Source: Perilla frutescens
Lineage: Eukaryota; Streptophyta; Magnoliopsida; Lamiales; Lamiaceae
Direction: 5' to 3'
Length of the DNA: 64,000 nt
Assembly (NCBI GenBank): GCA_026008535.1
Contig: BRKX01000014.1
Coordinates: forward strand, 19,490,694 to 19,554,693
Positions 11,094 through 21,405 of the stretch are shown piece by piece; within the stretch, counting starts at the first letter, position 1; each line of letters starts with the position of its first letter. The notes under the pieces were generated by a model. That model worked only from the letters and a program-made list of their open reading frames with translations, had not been told where the DNA came from and ran no database searches. A program made the translations under genes and the position numbers.

Positions 11094-12619
11094 TGTCTCG
11101 CGGTCCACAAATTATTTATATTTCCGGTTTATGCTCACTAGACACTACTTAGGACCACACCCGCAATTGGATGGGATCAATTGTAGAAGCAATAAGCTTA
11201 ACCCGAATCGATCTCTCAAGGAAAACTTTATATGAAAGAATTATCTAAAGACTACACATGATTTCAACAAAATGACTAAAATACAATCTAAACATTCTAA
11301 CAAGGGGTTTGATGATGATTAAGCTAGGAATTCAAAATAGACAGTCAAGTAAGACAAGTAAACGCAAATACACAAATTAAATCAAAATTAGAGGAAATAA
11401 GTTGGATTAAGGTATTAAGGTGTAGATTCTCTCAATGGTTTTATCACTATGCTTAATTCGAATTGATCATGTTATTCTCACAAACACGATAGACCCTTCC
11501 GATTAGTTTAACTTCAATTATTGTCACCGTCTATCCGTTAAACCTCTCTTAGCTATACCGTACAAGCAAGATTAACATATTAGGCTTAGGAACCCTATCC
11601 ACCTAACGTTGAAGGAACCAATTTCCGGACTTAGATTCACAATCAAGACTCCTCTAAATCCTATCAATGTTCAAGTAGTGATCAATTACCTAAACATGAA
11701 AAGGCACGATTCCAACAACAACAATCAACAAGAACAAGCATAGATCAAAACCACATCGATCCTCTACCCCCTAATAGTGAGATTAGCCACTAAACATGCT
11801 CAAAAATATGCAAACACTATAGAAGAACAATATCTCATAAATCAAATGTAAATGAAGATAACTTCTACAATATTGTATATCCTTCAAGAGTTTTTGGGAC
11901 AAAACCCCACAAACATCCAAGAAATGTAAAGAAAAACACAAGATAAACCTCCTCCGAGCTTAGCTTCTACGGATGGCTCGTCATCGTCCGTCTCGTGTCT
12001 TCTCCATCTCCCTTGGTTTGATCCCCTTGCTCTTCCTTTTCTCCTCCTCTCTTAGGTGAAGGTGAGGGTGTGAAAATGGTGAGAAAAATGGTGTAGAGAT
12101 TTAGTGTGTGTAGTGTGTGTGTAGAGAGAAAATGGAAATAGAGTATGGTAGAGAGGATGGAGTGGTGAGAGAGTGAAGCCAAGAGGGATGTTGAATGGTA
12201 TTGATATCTCCAAAATCTATATGAGATATGAGAGAGAGGAGTGAGATACATAAGAGAGAGAGAGAGAGAGAGAGTATGGTGGAGAGCATGGTGGTAAGAT
12301 GATGATGGTGGAGTATTAAATGAGAGGGATTTGGGGAGGATTTGTTGGGAGCAAAAGTCTACAAAGTGAGCTTAGGGAAAATCAATCTCTATCCCTCTAT
12401 TGCTTAGATTATGGTGGCTTAAGAGTCTAGTTTCCAACATGCCAAAAGATGGAGAAAGAAGGATATGATGCTTGTAGAAGAAGAGGCGAGAGACGAGTGT
12501 AGGTTGACATTGATCGGGCGAACAGAGCGACCCGCGCGCCCACGGAGGGTCTGGAATGCGCGTGCCCACGGGGTGCTGCGCGCCCGCGGGGCGCGGGCCT
12601 CGCGTGGCCGCGGGGTCTT
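11094..12619 (-). repeat. E3 3' LTR, first segment (split by E4)
   Basis: This segment begins with TGTCTCGCGG at the element end and continues to the E4 insertion at 12620. The second half (11839-12619) matches 23468-24207 of the other LTR. The first half (11094-11838) has no partner in the window because that part of the 5' LTR is deleted. It includes a GA run (about 12253-12274) and the start of the CpG-rich block (12528-12619). Confidence 0.85.
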
Positions 12620-14098
12620 TGATGTGTGAAATTTTAGTTTTAAAACTCGAATCAACTTGCAAGTGAACAAGTAAATGTAGTACAAGGTGAAACGAGGTCG
12701 AATCCACAGGGAAAAAGAAAGTTTAAATAAGCACGTACTATGACATCGGCTCCTATTTGTTATCTAGACGATGAAATGGATAATTGTTTGATTTAAAACT
12801 AACTAAATAATAAAGCAAAGTAAATAATTGCAATTAACAAATAAATTGGGCAATTAAGGAAGGGAACACTCTCGGGGTTGGTTTTATTGGATTAATTAAC
12901 ACAAAATCTAATTATAATGGATGCTTAATTTCCAATTCAAGACTACCAAGGCGATCACAAATTTATTCTATATCTCCTCTCGAAGCATATAGAATATGGG
13001 GCACATGCATAGGATTATTGTCTCCAACTAATACCTAAGTGTGTACCAAGAGCACCAAGGATCTATGCCTCAACAACTATCTCAAACCTCTCGATTTTAT
13101 TGATAATTGCTCTTTGAATTCTAGGATCCTATGTTGAAGCTCATCTCTCGAATTTTGAATCAACATACATAATCATGCTAATTAATTATCAATTAGTTCT
13201 CACCAATCAACAATACATAACACCCATACATAACAAGAATTCAAAGCATAATCAAGAACCATTAAACATCCAAAATAAATATCATTTATATTTCATAATC
13301 CAAATAAAACCAACACCCAAGAGTATCAAAGATTAAGCTTCTCATAATTACATGGGTAACCAAAATCTCTACAAGAAGGAATATGATTTTAAAAAAATTA
13401 AAGAACAAAAGAACCCGGATGGATGTTTTGGCCTTCAAATCTTGCTTCAACTTTGTTCTTCTTACCCAATCTTCAATTCTTTTTCTTCTCTCTTCTTCTC
13501 CAAGTATTTTCTCTATCTAAAAGTGGCTAAGAGTGGAATGGAATGACCTAATTTTGTATTGGGGTGAGTTTATATAGTGGAGGAATAAAAGAATTCAAAG
13601 AAAATCAAAAATGGGGGAAAAAAGATGAAAAATCCGAAAACGTGACACAGGGGCGCGACACGGAGCCGGTCGCACCCCTTCGGCTCGCATCGTGCCAGGA
13701 TGGCGCGACCCGGGCAGAGGATGCTGGCTCGGGTCGCATTGCAGGTGGTGAAAAATCAGCCGCGGACACGGAGCGGCGGTCGCGGTGCTGGGCTGGCTCG
13801 GGTCGCGCCTATAGCCCTGCTCCGATACCTTTCACGGTTTTGCTTCGTTCTCTCTCGTCTCTTGTCCGATTGAAGTGATTCAACTTGCACTGTGCTCCCA
13901 ATTCAATCCTCTATCTTCCCATGGCATTGAATTACTCAAAAATTCATTTATTCATCCACAATTTTCTGCAAAACTCAAATAAGAAACAAAACTCTCAAGT
14001 AGGAAGGTTAAGAGCGCAATTTAGGTTAAAACACATGCAAAACTCTTCAATTCACTTCATTTAAACCTCAAAATATTGTGCCAAAATACCACTCATCA
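12620..14098 (-). repeat. E4 3' LTR
   Basis: Left LTR of E4, 1,479 bp, TGATGTGTGA to CACTCATCA. It has a minus-strand TATA box (TATATAAA, 13569-13577) and a CpG-rich block just upstream of it in transcription direction (about 13650-13810). The conserved GGTCGAATCCACAGGG motif lies near 12691-12706. Confidence 0.93.
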
Positions 14099-15420
14099 AC
14101 TCCCCCAAACTTAAAAGATTGTTTGTCCCCAAACAATGAAGAAAAGAGAAATAAGGTTTAAATGATTAAATGCGGATAAAAGGATGGAATTTGCTTCAAG
14201 CATGATACTCAAAATCAAGTCATACGAGAAGTCTACCATAGGCTTGTAATGTGTCTATTCTCTCCACCACCTATATGTGCTTTCAAACAAGAATCATTAA
14301 GGGCTTTTTTAAGGTTGTAATGAAAGCTTTTTGGTAAGGTGGGGATTGTTTGGCTAAGTGACTCAATTAAGAATTAATCCTCAATAATTCAAATTTCCAT
14401 ACTAACCAAGTAGAACTACACAAGCACTCTTCCACCTCCCAAGCTTTCACAAAATCTCAAAGTCTAGAAATTTTGTCATGATAAACAATATTACTCCCCT
14501 TTCTTGCTCTTTCATTTCAAAAATAAAAAACGTGAACACATCATTTTTTTTCTTTTTTTTTCAACTTTTTTTTTTCCAAGGTGTTCATTTCTCTCTCTTT
14601 TCTTTTTCTCATAAGAGCTAAGAATGGTTATTTGGCATTTTCGTCTCAAATACTCTAAAATGCAATTTTCATTTCAAGCACTCCAAATTTCTCATAATCA
14701 TTAATTCCTCATTACTAATTATTCCCAACCCAAGGAAAAATAATGAAATATGGTCTCATGGCTCAAAGGGGCTAACGAGGGATTTAGTGTTTGAATAGTA
14801 AAATTTGGGTAGAGTAGGCTAGACAAAAGATGGCCTTAAATCCTTTTCGAGTCATCAAGCACACTATTGCAATCTCGAGTTAGACACAATACAAGTTCTA
14901 GAGACAATTCAAGTATGCATGATTACTACACAAGCAAGGAAAAGATTGTAAAATTAAAGCAATCTTTGGCTCAAAATCTCACATGGCTCAACCAAGATCA
15001 AAAGGTAATACATTTAATAATTTATCAAGGCAAATATCAACAAATCATAGCATGTTTTCATGTCATTTTTCCAAATAAAACCATCTCATCATAAGCAACA
15101 TAACAACCCAATCCACACTTCAATCATTTTCAACCACAAGTCTCCACAAGATCAACAACCAAATCAAAAACCACCGGTTATTGAAAGCAAGTAAACGTGC
15201 AAACAAACTAAAAATTTAAAATTTTATCAAAATTTTAATGCAAACTACATGCAAATGCAAAATAAAAAAAAACAAATAAAAAGGAGTCCAAAATAACCAC
15301 ACTTCTCCCTCCCTCAAACTTATTCGGGACAAAGTACCAATAAGTTTGAAAAAGAAGAAGTGGTTTATTTTGGACGGACTTACAACCGTCAAGGCGGGTT
15401 TGGTGGCACTTGACACCACC
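14099..15420 (-). other. E4 3' untranslated region with polypurine tract
   Basis: The polypurine tract touches the LTR (plus-strand ACTCCCCCAAACTTAAAAG, 14099-14117). The rest is non-coding, with a pyrimidine-rich stretch at about 14540-14610 and a second tract-like sequence (CTTCTCCCTCCCTCAAAC, 15302-15319) just before the protease stop. No pol remnant is visible. Confidence 0.7.
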
Positions 15421-16443
15421 TTAGAACTTTTTTTTCTTTCTTTGAGTCTTAGAAGTCAAATCCGGATCAATGATTCTATAATACTCCTTGGGCATCTCCT
15501 CTTTTTTCCTCGTTTTCATGTTGTCAATTCGTGGCTTTATCTTTTGAACCACCTTGGATTCTTCAATGATCTTAAGCTCATCATCTTTTATAGCTTCCCT
15601 CCTCATGGAAATAAGGAACATGGCTCTTGACTCATGCACTCGAAGGATAAGCTCACATTTCTCCATATCTATCAATGCTCTCCCGGAGCTCAAAAATGGC
15701 CTCCCCAAGATAAGAGGCACATTTGTGTCCTCTTTCATATCAAGCACCAAGAAATCAATTGGGAAGATGAATTTATCCACCTTTACTAACACATCTTCTA
15801 AGATTCCTTTTGGATAGGTAAAAGTGTGATCCGCCATTTGTAAACAAATACTCGTTGGCTTGAGCTTCCCAATGTTGAGTTTCTTGAAGAAAGAAAGGGA
15901 CATGATATTTATGCTTGCTCCCAAGTCATACAAGGCATTCCCAAAGAATTTCTTCCCAAAACCACAAGGAATGATGAAACTCCCCGGATCCTTGAGCTTT
16001 GGTGGCAACTTCCTTTGAATAATTGCACTACATTCCTCTGCGAGGCTCACAATCTCATGATCCTTTAACTTCTTCTTATTTGCTAGCATTTCTTTGAAAA
16101 ACTTGGCATAATTTGGCATCCTTTCCAAGACTTCCACAAGTGGGGTATTGATGTGAATTTTTCGAAACATCTCCAAAAATTTGGTAAATTGCTCCATCAT
16201 GGTATCCTTCTTCAATCTTTGAGGGTAAGGTATGGCAATAGGAATGGGAGCTAGGGGTGCCAATGGCGGCTTATTTGAAGCATCCTCAACCAATTCCTTT
16301 GCTTCTCCTTTTTCATCATCTTTTTCACTTTGGGAATTTTCATATTCAACTTCAAAAAATTCCTCACGTGGCATTTTTACCCCATCAAAAGTTTTCAAAC
16401 TCATCACGGATATAGCTTTGCATTGCTCCGGGCTTTGTTGCGG
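15421..16443 (-). CDS. E4 protease-containing region, in frame after the gag stop
   Basis: This region follows gag in the same frame after a single TGA (16446-16444). It has the linker motif EQCKAIS, the PYPQRL motif, and the retropepsin region ALYDLGASINIMSLSFF with LILGRPFLSSGRALID downstream. The Asp of DLGA is the predicted catalytic residue. A Lys-rich tail ends at 15421. In autonomous relatives RT would follow; here the frame simply stops. Expression would require readthrough of the TGA or a revertant copy. Confidence 0.85.
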   Translation of the reverse strand, partial: PQQSPEQCKAISVMSLKTFDGVKMPREEFFEVEYENSQSEKDDEKGEAKELVEDASNKPPLAPLAPIPIAIPYPQRLKKDTMMEQFTKFLEMFRKIHINTPLVEVLERMPNYAKFFKEMLANKKKLKDHEIVSLAEECSAIIQRKLPPKLKDPGSFIIPCGFGKKFFGNALYDLGASINIMSLSFFKKLNIGKLKPTSICLQMADHTFTYPKGILEDVLVKVDKFIFPIDFLVLDMKEDTNVPLILGRPFLSSGRALIDMEKCELILRVHESRAMFLISMRREAIKDDELKIIEESKVVQKIKPRIDNMKTRKKEEMPKEYYRIIDPDLTSKTQRKKKKF

Positions 16444-17706
16444 TCATTTTCCGACTACAACCTCCAATTTATCCATCCTCTTCTCAATCACGCCCATTCT
16501 TGTTCCAATGGTATCCACCCGTGCTCCAATCATGTCTATCTTACTTTCAAGCTTCTCAAAGCGAACTTGGGACTCTCCCATATATGTCTTCATTTTACTC
16601 ATGAATGCTATCAAAAGATCATCCATCTTGGGATTATTTTCATCATCAATCATGTCATTTGTTATGGTAAAGTTAGGTGTAGATTGGCAAGCACCATTAG
16701 GATTACCATAAGGAACATTTGAATAAAATTGTCGGACTCTTTGATTGTAGTGATTTTCTCCTTGAAAACTTTGGTTTGGGCGGCCATTGTTGCTCCATTG
16801 CTCGACATATTTCATCGCTTCAACTCCTTGGATTTGTTCATTCCTTGAGCTCAATGAAGAATGAGTGATGGCTTCAATCTTTTTATTGAGAATCGTCATT
16901 TGGGCCGCCAAGATTGACAAAGGTTCGACTTCGGATGTAGGAGTCACATTCTTCAAGTGTTGCACTCGTTGTCTCTCCACGGGCCATTGATAGGAATTCA
17001 TGACCATGTCCTCAATAACTTTCATGGCATCATCGGGCTCTTTTCCTAACAATGAGCCACCTGATGCGGCATCCAATAGTCTCTTCATGTCTTGATTGGT
17101 TCCATTGTAAAATATGCACACTTGGTGGTCAATACCAAACCCATGAGTAGGGCACTTTCTCAACATTTCATTAAATCGTTCCCATGAATCATTAAAACTC
17201 TCATCATCCCATTGGCGAAATTGTGTGATCTTACCTTTCAACTTCAACATCATACTCGGAGGGAAAAATTTATATAGAAATTTTGAAACCAAATCAGCCC
17301 ATGTTTCAATAGATCCAACTCTCAAACTTTGATACCATATGCGTGCTTTTTCTTTAAGAGAAAATCGAAATAGTTGGAGGCGTATTGCGTCGTCTGGGAT
17401 TCCATTGAGCTTCACGGTCCCACACACTTGTAGAAATTGATCAATGTGCTCATTTGGATCTTCATCGACTCCTCCACCAAATTGGTTTTGTTGTATCATT
17501 GAGATTAATTCGGGCTTCAATTCAAAATTATCGGCTTCAATTCTTGGCCCATTCATCACTCTTTCATTTACAATGGGTTGAAACATGTTTCTAATGGGCG
17601 GTTGCACCACTTGAACCCGGACATCTCGTTGCTCATTCAACCTTTGTTGCATCTCCTCAAATTGTCTTTGTAGACGACGAACAAGACCTTCATTTTCATC
17701 TCCCAT
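16444..17706 (-). CDS. E4 gag polyprotein
   Basis: An intact 420-residue gag starts at the ATG at 17706, 198 bp from the primer site. Residues about 35-190 hold the plant Retrotrans_gag region (PIRNMFQPI, DPNEHIDQFLQVC, FSLKEKARIWYQSL, ITQFRQWDDESFNDSWERF). The C-terminal part is coiled-coil-like (SKIDMIGARVDTIGTRM). No CCHC zinc knuckle is visible, unlike E3. It resembles E2 gag in the same segments, so E2-like elements are possible helpers. It ends at a TGA, after which the protease follows in frame. Confidence 0.9.
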   Translation of the reverse strand: MGDENEGLVRRLQRQFEEMQQRLNEQRDVRVQVVQPPIRNMFQPIVNERVMNGPRIEADNFELKPELISMIQQNQFGGGVDEDPNEHIDQFLQVCGTVKLNGIPDDAIRLQLFRFSLKEKARIWYQSLRVGSIETWADLVSKFLYKFFPPSMMLKLKGKITQFRQWDDESFNDSWERFNEMLRKCPTHGFGIDHQVCIFYNGTNQDMKRLLDAASGGSLLGKEPDDAMKVIEDMVMNSYQWPVERQRVQHLKNVTPTSEVEPLSILAAQMTILNKKIEAITHSSLSSRNEQIQGVEAMKYVEQWSNNGRPNQSFQGENHYNQRVRQFYSNVPYGNPNGACQSTPNFTITNDMIDDENNPKMDDLLIAFMSKMKTYMGESQVRFEKLESKIDMIGARVDTIGTRMGVIEKRMDKLEVVVGK

Positions 17707-17927
17707 GACTATAACTCTTTTTTCAATCTCCCTTTATCTATGAGAAATAATAACCTCACGTTCAAGGAGTACTCTCCTATACCGTGTGATCATGCACCAC
17801 CTTCAAAGCACCAATAACAAAAAGTGAAAAACAAAAATAAACAAAAAATGTCTAAATTAACAATAACAACCTTATCACAATAGCACAAATTTAAAACACT
17901 AATTCCCCGGCAACGGCGCCAAAAACT
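17707..17927 (-). other. E4 leader with primer-binding site
   Basis: The primer site at 17904-17921 reads TGGCGCCGTTGCCGGGGA on the minus strand, complementary to the 3' end of tRNA-Asp, the usual Athila-group primer. It is separated from the 5' LTR by six bases. The leader to the gag ATG is short and has no other feature that I recognise. Confidence 0.85.
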
Positions 17928-19405
17928 TGATGTGTGAAATTTTAGTTTTAAAACTCGAATCAACTTGCAAGTGAACAAGTAAATGTAGTACAGGGTGAAA
18001 CGAGGTCGAATCCACATGGAAAAAGAAAGTTTAAATAAGCACGTACTATGACATCGGCTCCTATTTGTTATCTAGACGACGAAATGGATAATTGTTTGAT
18101 TTAAAACTAACTAAATAATAAAGCAAAGTAAATAATTGCAATTAACAAATAAATTGGGCAATTAAGGAAAGGAACACTCTCGGGGTTGGTTTTATTGGAT
18201 TAATTAACATAAAATCTAATTATAATGGATGCTTAATTTCCAATTCAAGACTACCAAGGCGATCACAAATTTATTCTATATCTCCTCTCGAAGCATATAG
18301 AATATGGGGCACATGCATAGGATTATTATCTCCAACTAATACCTAAGTGTGTACCAAGAGCACCAAGGATCTATGCCTCAACAACTATCTCAAACCTCTC
18401 GATTTTATTGATAATTGCTCTTTGAATTCTAGGATCCTATGTTGAAGCTCATCTCTCGAATTTTGAATCAACATACATAATCATGCTAATTAATTATCAA
18501 TTAGTTCTCACCAATCAACAATACATAACACCCATACATAACAAGAATTCCAAGCATAATCAAGAACCATTAAACATCCAAAATAAATATCATTTATATT
18601 TCATAATCCAAATAAAACCAACACCCAATAGTATCAAAGATTTAGCTTCTCATAATTACATGGGTAACCAAAATCTCTATAAGAAGGATCATGATTTTAA
18701 CAAAATTAAAGAACAAAAGAACCCGGATGGATGTTTTGGCCTTCAAATCTTGCTTCAACTTTGTTCTTCTTGCCCAATCTTCAATTCATTTTCTTCTCTC
18801 TTCTTCTCCAAGTATTTCTCTATCTAAAAGTGGCTAAGGGTGGAATGGAATGACCTAATTTTGTATTGGGGTGAGTTTATATAGTGGAGGAATAAAAGAA
18901 TTCAAAGAAAATCAAAAATGGGGGAAAAAAGATGAAAAATCCGAAAACGTGACACAGGAGCGCGACACGGAGCCGGTCGCGCCCCTTCGGCTCGCGTCGT
19001 GCCAGGATGGCATGACCCGGGCGGAGGATGCTGGCTCGGGTCGCATTGCAGGTGGTGAAAAATCAGCCGCGGACACGGAGCGGCGGTCGCGGTGCTGGGC
19101 TGGCTCGGATCGCGCCTACAGCCCTGCTCCGATACCTTTCACGGTTTTGCTTCGTTCTCTCTCGTCTCTTGTCCGATTGAGGTGATTCAACTTGCACCGT
19201 GCTCCCAATTCAATCCTCTATCTTCCCATGGCATTGAATTAGTCAAAAATTCATTTATTCATCCACAATTTTCTGCAAAACTCAAATAAGAAACAAAACT
19301 CTCAAGTAGGAAGGTTAAGAGCGCAATTTAGGTTAAAACACATGCAAAACTCTTCAATTCACTTCATTTAAACCTCAAAATATTATGCCAAAATACCACT
19401 CATCA
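17928..19405 (-). repeat. E4 5' LTR
   Basis: Right LTR of E4, 1,478 bp and nearly identical to 12620-14098. It is the promoter copy: minus-strand TATATAAA at 18876-18884, a CpG-rich block at about 18957-19120 upstream of it, and GTCGAATCCACA near 18005-18016. Confidence 0.93.
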
Positions 19406-19703
19406 GTCTTTGGGCGTCACATGATGCGTGGCCACGGGGCTCTGCGCGGCCTTGGAGCCCTTGGCTTCTCCTTCCGGGTTCATCTCTCCCGGCCTATCTT
19501 CGCTCTATGCATCCTTAACACCTATAAATCAAGATTTTGCGTACAAAAGCTCAAGTTTTCCAAAACTTGGCTTATTCTATCATAAGAGCAACAAGAGAAG
19601 GAAATCACACAAAACCTATAGATAAACTAGATCAAAATACTAGAAAATACAAATGAAACATGCAAAATCATGCAACAAAACACTTACAAATAAACACCAA
19701 ACA
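19406..19703 (-). repeat. E3 3' LTR, second segment
   Basis: Continuation of the E3 LTR after E4, beginning with the duplicated gtctt and ending CACCAAACA at 19703. It matches 25850-26145 of the other E3 LTR closely. The first 60 bases are the inner part of the CpG-rich block. Confidence 0.88.
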
Positions 19704-21029
19704 ACTCCCCCACACTTAGCTCTTTGCTTGTCCTCAAGCAAATACGAAATTAAAAATATGAATCAAGAAGGAAATATTCACAAGGTGATCATGTAATCTA
19801 CAATTTGCATGGTTCCCACAAAAGCATTTATTATCCATGAATGTGAACACAATATCAAATCAAGTGAATTGCTTGTCCTCTCAAGTCTAGGAAAAACACA
19901 TCAACCCATATTCAAATAAATTACATCCCCACAAATCACATCCACATTTATTAAGATACTACATAAAGCGATAAAGGGGATTGCAAACACAGGATAAGGG
20001 TCATTAGGTCAAATCATCGAGCATAACCGAGCTTCCTAATGTGGTTTCCCATACTCATCATGCAACACGTGAAAGGATTGACACACACATGAGAGAAGTA
20101 GAATCCGGAATGCAATCCCATTTATTTAAACAAATTCATGGGGGTATGGATCAAAAATCACAAGGTAAAACCATAGAGAGGGCATCCCTAGTGTCCTTGT
20201 GTGGTTTCCCATACTCATAGTCTAATAAATCAACTAGAGGAGTAAAGATCCTTATTTTCCCCTTTTTCTTTTCCCTTTGTATTTCTTTTCTCTCTTTTTT
20301 TTTTGTTTTTAAGAACAAGGGCAAGACTCTTCAAGTCAATCATCGAATTGTGATCACATTCAAAAATAATTCATGTTAAGAGTGAAACCACGAAACAATT
20401 CATTCATTCACGATCGACTTGAAAGTAATTCCTTGAAGATTCATATCGAAAATTTTTCAAATTTGACCATCGGGCAAATAAGATACTAAGTGGGAGAATC
20501 ACAACAAACCTTAAAACAACATAATCAACAATAACTTAAAACAAAAGCTTCTCATGAATAACAAAATTCACAACATAACATAACAAGCTCTCCCCCATAC
20601 TTAAAACATGCATTGTCCTCAATATATGAAAACAAGATGCAATAATAGAAAAGGGAAGAGAAATACATTAGAAATCGTAGAAGACCGGCAACAGGTGCTG
20701 GTGCTGCTGCGGTGGATCATAAGATGGTGGAGGTGGCTGCTGGGACGCTGCGGTGGGTGTCGTGAAGGTAAGGTGGTGATGTTGCGCGCCCGCGGAGCCT
20801 TGTGCGCCCGCGGGACTCCTTTTTCCGCCAACAAACGTCACGCGCCCGTGGGGGCTGCGCGCTCGCGGGGCTTGTCCGCCTAGAGAGGGGTCGCACGGTC
20901 GCACGAGGTGCGCGACCGCAGGCCATTACTTAGTCATTTTTCTGCTATTTTGCCCCAGCATCACTCTGACTCGTACCTGCAAAACAAACACCAAAAAAAA
21001 TATGAAAAACACACAAACACTAAAAGAGA
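19704..21029 (-). other. E3 3' untranslated region with polypurine tract and internal CpG block
   Basis: The polypurine tract is at 19704-19716 (plus strand ACTCCCCCACACT). A pyrimidine-rich stretch lies at about 20248-20317, a second tract-like sequence at about 20589-20602 (CTCTCCCCCATACT), and a CpG-dense block at about 20775-20930 with words also found in the E3 LTR (GCGCGCCCGCGG). A short open stretch on the minus strand at 20668-20760 (SQQPPPPSYDPPQQHQHL) could be a remnant tail of a lost gene. Confidence 0.6.
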
Positions 21030-21405
21030 TTAAATAACATAAGTAAAAATAAGATAATCATGGGTTGCTTCCCATGCAGCGCTCATTTTAATGTCTCGAG
21101 CTAGACGAAGTCCTTGGCTAGAGGTCATGGGGGTTCGTGGAGCGCGATGACTTGTGTCCCTTGACTTGGATGGAACATTTCGTCCATGGGCTGAAAAGCT
21201 CGAGTTCTCCACAAGAAAATGCTTCTTCAGTCGTTGACTCCCTACTCTTTTTAGACTTAGATTTGCCCAGGAACAACCTCTTGTGGGTATTGGATACAAG
21301 CTTTTGAAGCTCTTGGGCAACCTTCCTACTCGAAGTGCATTTATCAGGGACTTTCTTCACTTTTTCCCTCTCAATCTCCTTGCACTCGCTTTCCGAGCTT
21401 CCTTC
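21030..21405 (-). pseudogene. E3 remnant between protease and end-of-pol box
   Basis: After the protease stop at 21406 there is a short Lys/Ser-rich stretch, then the box at 21061-21107, which closely matches the end of E2 pol (10797-10843). The whole RT-RNase H-integrase region that should lie between is missing. This places the edge of the pol deletion between the protease and the box. Confidence 0.55.

Larger units (their letters stand above)
12620..19405 (-). mobile_element. E4: gag-protease-only Ty3/gypsy element inserted in the E3 LTR
   Basis: A complete element of 6,786 bp with identical target duplications gtctt (12615-12619, 19406-19410) and LTRs of 1,479 and 1,478 bp starting TGATG and ending CATCA. 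The primer site is at 17904-17921 and the polypurine tract at 14099-14117, both on the minus strand. The 3.8-kb interior encodes only gag and protease; no RT, RNase H or integrase is present. By eye the LTRs differ at about 25-30 positions, fewer than those of E2, which fits its place higher in the nest. It would need proteins from a relative to move. Confidence 0.93.

Noticed and set aside
13564..13878. ORF in the E4 LTR (and its twin at 18871-19185)
   Set aside because: It lies in the CpG block of an LTR, has no motif, and differs between the two copies without sign of protein constraint.
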